A stretch of 7,026 nucleotides of DNA, taken from Clostridia bacterium (GTDB taxonomy: Bacteria > Bacillota > Clostridia > Oscillospirales > CAG-272). The notes below the pieces were generated by a model that worked only from the letters and a program-made list of their open reading frames with translations, did no database searches and was not told the origin of the DNA. Positions within the stretch are counted from its first letter, which is position 1. Each line of letters starts with the position of its first letter. Below are positions 6,111-7,026 of the stretch, piece by piece. Position numbers and translations under genes: made by a program. The stretch is from the NCBI GenBank assembly GCA_017960705.1, contig JAGCYR010000105.1:1-7026 (forward strand), read 5' to 3'.

Positions 6111-6674
6111 GTGAAACTTGATTTGAGGACTTTGCTTGCGGGCGAATGCCGCACGCTCCCGTTTCAATTCCCCCTCGACCCGCCCGACGATACGGAGGAC
6201 CCTGGCAGCATCCTTTACGGCGTACGTTTTCCTTCTCCCATGGAGGCAAGCGGCGAGGTCGTCAATTCCGCGGGGTATATGCGGTTGCGGCTTGATCTGT
6301 CCCTTGATTTCGTCGCACCCTGCGCCCGGTGTCTTGCCGACGTTGCCGGAACCTATCGGTTCAGCCTCGAGAAGACGGTCGCCACTCCGAAGATGCTGGA
6401 GGGACTTGACGAGGACAAGATCGACGAGTACGCGATCGTCGAGGACGGTTTTTTGGATCTTGACGAACCGGCGCGTTCGCTCCTGCTTTCCGAGTTTCCC
6501 TCGCGGGTGCTCTGCAGGGAGGATTGCCGGGGACTCTGTCCGAAGTGCGGCAAGGATCTGAACGAGGGTCCCTGTTCGTGCAAGACCGACGAGACCGACC
6601 CGCGGCTCTCTCCTCTTTCGGCGGTGCTGGAACGGCTCCGCGAAAAGGAAAAGCAAAAAACCGAGGAAAAGTAA
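6111..6674 (+). CDS. yceD: YceD-family (DUF177) protein, partner of ribosomal protein L32
   Basis: This 187-residue protein belongs to the DUF177/YceD family, which is encoded directly before rpmF in many bacteria and plants' plastid-derived genes; a role in 23S rRNA/large-subunit accumulation has been proposed. Characteristic features are the CARCL motif (C71, C74) after a beta-rich half, an acidic linker (about 99-122) and the C-terminal block CREDCRGLCPKCGKDLN (135-151) with further cysteines at 155 and 157, ending in DPRLSPLSAVLERL. The clustered cysteines suggest a metal site. I chose the GTG at 6111 because GGGAGGA (6099-6105) lies 5 nt upstream and the protein then begins MKLDLRTLL; a TTG at 6093 in the same frame has no such site. 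The gene is first in a two-gene operon with rpmF 44 nt downstream. Confidence 0.9.
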   Translation: MKLDLRTLLAGECRTLPFQFPLDPPDDTEDPGSILYGVRFPSPMEASGEVVNSAGYMRLRLDLSLDFVAPCARCLADVAGTYRFSLEKTVATPKMLEGLDEDKIDEYAIVEDGFLDLDEPARSLLLSEFPSRVLCREDCRGLCPKCGKDLNEGPCSCKTDETDPRLSPLSAVLERLREKEKQKTEEK

Positions 6675-6703
6675 GTTCACAAAGATCGACAGATCGTTGT
6701 CAT

Positions 6704-6710
6704 AGGAGGT
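6704..6710 (+). promoter_or_regulatory. Full-consensus Shine-Dalgarno for rpmF
   Basis: AGGAGGT is the strongest ribosome binding site in the window, 8 nt before the rpmF ATG. It fits the need for high L32 output relative to the GTG-started yceD on the same message. Confidence 0.85.
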
Positions 6711-6718
6711 AAAACGCA

Positions 6719-6913
6719 ATGGCAGTACCGAAGAAAAAGGTTTCCAAGGCGCGCAGAGACAAGAGACGCTCCAGCACCTGGAAGCTCGAAGCCCCCACGC
6801 TCTCCAAGTGCCCCAAGTGCGGCGAGTACAATCTTGCTTACCGCGTTTGCAGCAACTGCGGGACCTACAAAGGCGACCAGATCGTAGCCGAAAAGGAGGA
6901 GAAGAAAGCGTAA
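6719..6913 (+). CDS. rpmF: 50S ribosomal protein L32, zinc-binding form
   Basis: L32 is a small component of the large ribosomal subunit. The 64-residue product starts MAVPKKKVSKARRDKRRS, the near-invariant basic N-terminus of bacterial L32, and carries two CxxC pairs (C31/C34 in KCPKCGEYN and C44/C47 in VCSNCGTYK) that form the zinc ribbon of the C+ type. A lysine/glutamate-rich tail ends the protein. It lies 44 nt after yceD with its own strong ribosome binding site and no separate promoter, so both share a transcript from the promoter at 5999-6027. A terminator follows 18 nt after the stop. No zinc-independent paralogue is visible in this window. Confidence 0.98.
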   Translation: MAVPKKKVSKARRDKRRSSTWKLEAPTLSKCPKCGEYNLAYRVCSNCGTYKGDQIVAEKEEKKA

Positions 6914-6931
6914 GCTTTGTTGAAAAAAGAA

Positions 6932-6965
6932 AAGCGGACGTCGCAAGGCGTCCGCTTCTTTTTTT
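6932..6965 (+). terminator. Intrinsic terminator after rpmF, probably bidirectional
   Basis: An 11-bp stem (6932-6942 with 6947-6957, one G-U pair) is capped by a GCAA tetraloop of the stable GNRA class closed by a C-G pair. It is followed by C and seven T residues (6959-6965). On the opposite strand the same stem is followed by a T-rich run (complement of the A-rich 6923-6931), so it can also end transcription coming from the right. That suits the apparent convergent gene end at 6984. Confidence 0.93.
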
Positions 6966-6983
6966 CGTCCCGCGGGGGAACGT

Positions 6984-7025
6984 CTATCGATCCGAGAGCA
7001 GGAAGTTTCCCGCGTCCTCCGGCGT
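6984..7025 (-). CDS. Probable 3' end of a convergent gene (partial)
   Basis: Read on the - strand, the window edge gives 13 codons (TPEDAGNFLLSDR) followed by TAG at 6986-6984. The codons use G or C at most third positions, like the genes in the window, and the stop lies just before a hairpin that is a good terminator in this direction. Too little is visible to name a product. The assignment rests on codon style and on the bidirectional terminator, and could be chance. Confidence 0.4.
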   Translation of the reverse strand, partial: TPEDAGNFLLSDR

Positions 7026-7026
7026 A

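Noticed and set aside
1..7026. CRISPR arrays, tRNA/rRNA genes, insertion sequences, phage or defence genes
   Set aside because: No spaced direct repeats, cloverleaf or rRNA-like segments, transposase motifs or terminal inverted repeats were seen on either strand.

Overview
The window is a GC-rich, gene-dense stretch of a bacterial chromosome. It carries eight protein genes on the + strand and the probable last codons of one gene on the - strand. The linked pairs trmK/NIF3 and yceD (DUF177)/rpmF, strong GGAGG-type ribosome binding sites and near-perfect sigma-A promoters fit a Bacillota genome. The DUF1858 redox-disulfide protein and the clostridial look of the tyrosyl-tRNA synthetase suggest a GC-rich, anaerobic Clostridia-type organism. 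That assignment is inference from gene content, not a database result.

Region by region: (1) 64-1830 is a tightly packed operon driven by a perfect TTGACA-17-TATAAT promoter. It encodes a DUF1858 CxxC protein, the tRNA adenine-22 N1-methyltransferase TrmK (start overlapping the previous stop in ATGA) and a compact NIF3-family dinuclear-metal protein. (2) A second promoter, whose -35 box lies inside the last codons of the NIF3 gene, drives tyrS (1891-3111), which ends at a strong intrinsic terminator. (3) 3182-5832 is a two-gene carbohydrate cassette: a left-handed beta-helix acyltransferase and, overlapping it by GTGA, a 698-residue heparinase II/III-family protein with no signal peptide. There is no visible promoter between the tyrS terminator and this pair. 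(4) After a 278-bp gap, a third consensus promoter drives the conserved yceD-rpmF pair (DUF177 protein and ribosomal protein L32). (5) The window closes with a hairpin that looks like a terminator in both directions, followed by what is probably the 3' end of a convergent - strand gene.

Most of the window is translation housekeeping: tRNA methylation, tRNA charging, and ribosomal L32 with its partner. The polysaccharide cassette is the accessory part. I see no CRISPR array, insertion sequence, phage gene, RNA gene or defence system, and no convincing candidate for a wholly new system. The best second-look items are the loss of the first His of the TyrRS HIGH motif, the promoter-less cytoplasmic-looking heparinase/acyltransferase pair behind a terminator, and the coupling of a DUF1858 gene to trmK.
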